6,770 bases of DNA from Thermoplasmata archaeon. GTDB taxonomy: Archaea > Thermoplasmatota > Thermoplasmata > Lutacidiplasmatales > UBA184. This document shows, one piece after another, positions 5,022 through 6,770 of the stretch. The stretch spans positions 1-6,770 of the forward strand of contig JAKIVW010000105.1 of assembly GCA_022750355.1 (NCBI GenBank), written 5' to 3'. Numbering within the stretch: position 1 is the first letter of the stretch; every line of letters begins with the position of its first letter. The position numbers and the translations under genes were made by a program. The notes under the pieces are model-generated. The model saw only the letters and a program-made list of their open reading frames with translations. It had not been told where the DNA came from and searched no databases.

Positions 5022-5765
5022 ATGGCATACGGGGCCGACGGTCCTCGGACGGAGACGGACCTTCTGCTCAATTTGCCCCCCACCAACGATCCCGGAGTAT
5101 TCCCTCGCAGTCTGCTGACGGGGGACGAACGGATCCTGTTCGAGACCCGTCCGAGCCTCGTTTCCCTCTACTGGGGCCGGCTCACGGTGCTCATCATCTG
5201 GTTCCTCCTGTTCACCGGCGCCACGATCGGGGACGGGTCGTTCAGCGGTCCCCTGCTCCTCGCGGTGGCCGCCTTCCTCGTTCTGGACGCACCGGCGCTT
5301 CTGCTCATCATCGTCTGCGTACTGCTGTGGCGACGGACCACCTACGCCCTCACGGACCGCCGGGTCATGCGACTCTCCGGTCTTCGACGGACCAACTTCG
5401 TGGACGCGCCGTACGACCAGATCCAGAACCTCTCGCTCGTGTCGGGTTCTTCGGGAGGGATCAAGTTCGACGCCACTCCTCCGAACGCCCCCACCCGACT
5501 GATCGGGGGTCGAAAGTTCGCGAAGACCATCTATTGGAACTCCCTCGTCGATGCGCCCCGGGTCTACACGTTCGTGCAACAGGCGTTCTCCCTACACGTC
5601 GTCTCGGCGGTCGAGACGGGCGCCCGCCAGGCGTTGATCGCCCGCCTCCACGAAGGACGGATCACGTGCGAATATTGCCGGGCCCTGGTTGAGATCAAGC
5701 AGGTGAATTCCACGTCCCCGAAGTGCCCTCGATGCGGCGCCCCGTTGGTCGCGCTGACGAAGTAG
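5022..5765 (+). CDS. PH-like (bPH2/DUF304-type) membrane protein with C-terminal zinc ribbon
   Basis: A 247-residue membrane-anchored protein. Residues 31-45 (LLTGDERILFETRPS) form the usual opening of bPH2-type proteins. Two hydrophobic segments follow (about 53-71 and 78-102). Then comes the PH-like fold: TTYALTDRRVMRLSGL (106-121), with the common YxLTDRRV signature, then YDQIQNLSLVSGSSGGIKFD (131-150). This family pattern is typically written as Y-x-x-I-x-x-I...G-x-I-x-F. A four-cysteine zinc ribbon closes the protein: C216-x2-C219 and C235-x2-C238. bPH2 domains are usually membrane-associated and linked to envelope functions, but most lack a defined activity. The zinc ribbon suggests a cytosolic binding surface for protein or nucleic acid (inference). 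The ATG at 5022 is supported by the TTATGGG box 31 bases upstream. The gene is divergent from the RDD gene and 38 bp ahead of the kelch gene on the same strand. Confidence 0.88.
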   Translation: MAYGADGPRTETDLLLNLPPTNDPGVFPRSLLTGDERILFETRPSLVSLYWGRLTVLIIWFLLFTGATIGDGSFSGPLLLAVAAFLVLDAPALLLIIVCVLLWRRTTYALTDRRVMRLSGLRRTNFVDAPYDQIQNLSLVSGSSGGIKFDATPPNAPTRLIGGRKFAKTIYWNSLVDAPRVYTFVQQAFSLHVVSAVETGARQALIARLHEGRITCEYCRALVEIKQVNSTSPKCPRCGAPLVALTK

Positions 5766-5795
5766 GGGCGGAAACGGTCCATGCGGCGGAGAACG

Positions 5796-5801
5796 GGAGG
5801 T
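5796..5801 (+). promoter_or_regulatory. Shine-Dalgarno-like GGAGGT before the kelch gene
   Basis: GGAGGT matches the complement of the archaeal 16S rRNA 3' end but ends only two bases before the ATG at 5804, closer than the usual 5-9. It is the strongest such motif near any start in the window and would fit translation from a bPH2-kelch bicistronic transcript. The close spacing leaves its role uncertain. Confidence 0.4.
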
Positions 5802-5803
5802 CG

Positions 5804-6770
5804 ATGCGCGTTCGATTGACCGGGCGCCGTCTCGCGATCATCGTGGTGCTCACGGCGACGGTCCTTCTCCTCGGGCCTCCATGGGCCAGCGCTACCCACC
5901 TCGGACCTGGGGTATCGTTCGCCCGCGCGACGTCCTACCCCACCACGGGAAACTCGCCGCCCCCCACCTCCTACGCGGCCGCGACGTTCGACGCGGGAGA
6001 CGGGTACCTCCTCATGTTCGGGGGGAACGACGTCGACGGGAATGCGAATTCGTTCACCTGGAGCTTCGTCCACAACAATTGGACCAACCTGACCGGCAGC
6101 ATCGGTCCGTCCCCGTCGGCCCGCTGGGCCTCCTCCATGGTGTACGACGCCGTGAACGGCACCGTCGTGCTGTTCGGCGGTTGTCTCAATCCGGCCTGCT
6201 CCCAACTCACCGACGACACCTGGACGTACGCCCACGACCGGTGGACGAACCTGTCGGGAGCGCTTCCGGTGTTCCCGCCGGCCCGGGGTCGGGCGATGAT
6301 GACCTACGACGCCGGCGACGGAACGGTCCTTCTCTTCGGCGGGATCGGGGCCGGTGGAGTGTATCTCAACGACCTGTGGGGATTCAAGGACGGACGCTGG
6401 TCCCCGATCTCCACCGCGGCCGCCCCCTCGATCCGGGGCGGATCCATGATGGCGTACGACCCCACCTCGAACTCGACCATCCTGTTTGGGGGGAACGACG
6501 GACCGTATCGGTTCGGCGACACGTGGAGCTATTCGAACGGCACGTGGACCAATATCAGCTCGACCGTCGGACTCGCCCCCGCCCCTCGCTGGGTCGGAGT
6601 CATGACGTACGATGGTGCCGACGGGTACCTTCTGCTACTGAACGGGTACAACGCGGGGACGTACTTCGGGGACGAGTGGACGTTTGCGATCGGGGTCTGG
6701 TCGAGTCTCACCGCGACCGGAGGCCCCTCCGCCTCCTACGGAGGTCTGCTCGTGTACGACCCGTTGGACC
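5804..6770 (+). CDS. Secreted kelch-repeat beta-propeller protein (3' end outside window)
   Basis: The frame is open from ATG 5804 to the window end, 322 residues, no stop reached. A Sec signal peptide is clear: basic MRVRLTGRR, hydrophobic 10-24, and an ASA cleavage motif at 28-30. From about residue 56 the chain is built of repeats near 50 residues with the kelch pattern: M-x-Y-D, then (V/L)LFGG, then D-T-W-x-Y/F, then W-T-N-(L/I)-S/T. They start at about 56, 108, 162, 212, 263 and 312 (partial). The fifth has LLLNG in place of LFGG. Seven N-glycosylation sequons are present (Asn 92, 95, 118, 149, 223, 245, 250), typical of exposed archaeal surface proteins. A Cys pair (127, 132) in repeat two could form a disulfide. 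Such propellers generally bind proteins or glycans; some are enzymes (galactose oxidase-like), but no active-site evidence is visible. A different ATG at 5781 hits a stop after 12 codons. Confidence 0.9.
   Translation, partial: MRVRLTGRRLAIIVVLTATVLLLGPPWASATHLGPGVSFARATSYPTTGNSPPPTSYAAATFDAGDGYLLMFGGNDVDGNANSFTWSFVHNNWTNLTGSIGPSPSARWASSMVYDAVNGTVVLFGGCLNPACSQLTDDTWTYAHDRWTNLSGALPVFPPARGRAMMTYDAGDGTVLLFGGIGAGGVYLNDLWGFKDGRWSPISTAAAPSIRGGSMMAYDPTSNSTILFGGNDGPYRFGDTWSYSNGTWTNISSTVGLAPAPRWVGVMTYDGADGYLLLLNGYNAGTYFGDEWTFAIGVWSSLTATGGPSASYGGLLVYDPLD
5969..6770 (+). repeat. Tandem kelch repeat units at the protein level
   Basis: Five full units and the start of a sixth, about 147-162 bases each, begin near 5969, 6125, 6287, 6437, 6590 and 6737. 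They are similar in protein but diverged in DNA, so they are old duplications and not recent tandem copies. Each unit is one four-stranded blade; a closed propeller normally has six or seven blades, so more repeats are expected downstream. Confidence 0.8.

Noticed and set aside
4860..5579. Upstream extension of the RDD frame to 5579, antisense to the bPH2 gene
   Set aside because: The added 240 residues are highly charged and low in complexity and overlap a clear gene on the other strand; membrane character starts right after the GTG at 4859.
1..6770. CRISPR array, transposon, integrase or phage features
   Set aside because: No direct repeats with regular spacers, no transposase or integrase motifs, and no terminal inverted repeats with target duplications were seen; the tRNA has no adjacent duplicated 3' end to suggest an attachment site.

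Overview
The window is GC-rich DNA from an archaeon, most likely a mesophilic or soil/sediment member of Thermoplasmatota. The domain call rests on an Alba chromatin protein, an archaeal-type AsnRS, a tRNA-Leu gene with no encoded CCA, and TATA-like boxes about 30 bases ahead of several start codons (leaderless style). The class-level call is inference, based on high GC, a secreted kelch protein with many N-glycosylation sequons, and small zinc-ribbon fusion proteins.

Layout. At 1-773 (+) is the 3' two thirds of asnS. A short spacer with a perfect hairpin leads to a GNAT acetyltransferase at 859-1401 (+). It converges on a zinc-ribbon/helical protein at 1398-2435 (-); both stop codons lie in one CTAG palindrome. 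Next is tRNA-Leu(GAG) at 2550-2634 (-), then a divergent spacer with a large dyad, then alba at 2756-3112 (+). The Pro/Ala-rich tail of alba overlaps, antisense, the Pro-rich tail of a 608-residue polytopic RDD-domain membrane protein at 3033-4859 (-). From the next divergent spacer, a PH-like (bPH2) membrane protein with a C-terminal zinc ribbon runs at 5022-5765 (+). A secreted kelch beta-propeller protein follows at 5804-6770 (+) and runs off the window.

How the genes relate. The left part is housekeeping: Asn-tRNA charging, a leucine tRNA and chromatin. The right part is cell-envelope related: RDD protein, bPH2/zinc-ribbon protein and kelch exoprotein. The genes are mostly convergent or divergent, so they are probably separately promoted; only bPH2-kelch (38 bp apart) could be co-transcribed. 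I see no CRISPR array, transposase, integrase or defence module. The less ordinary items are the overlapping low-complexity tails of alba and the RDD gene, the loss of the Alba Lys16 position, the dyad between tRNA-Leu and alba, and the uncharacterised N-terminal membrane domain fused to RDD.
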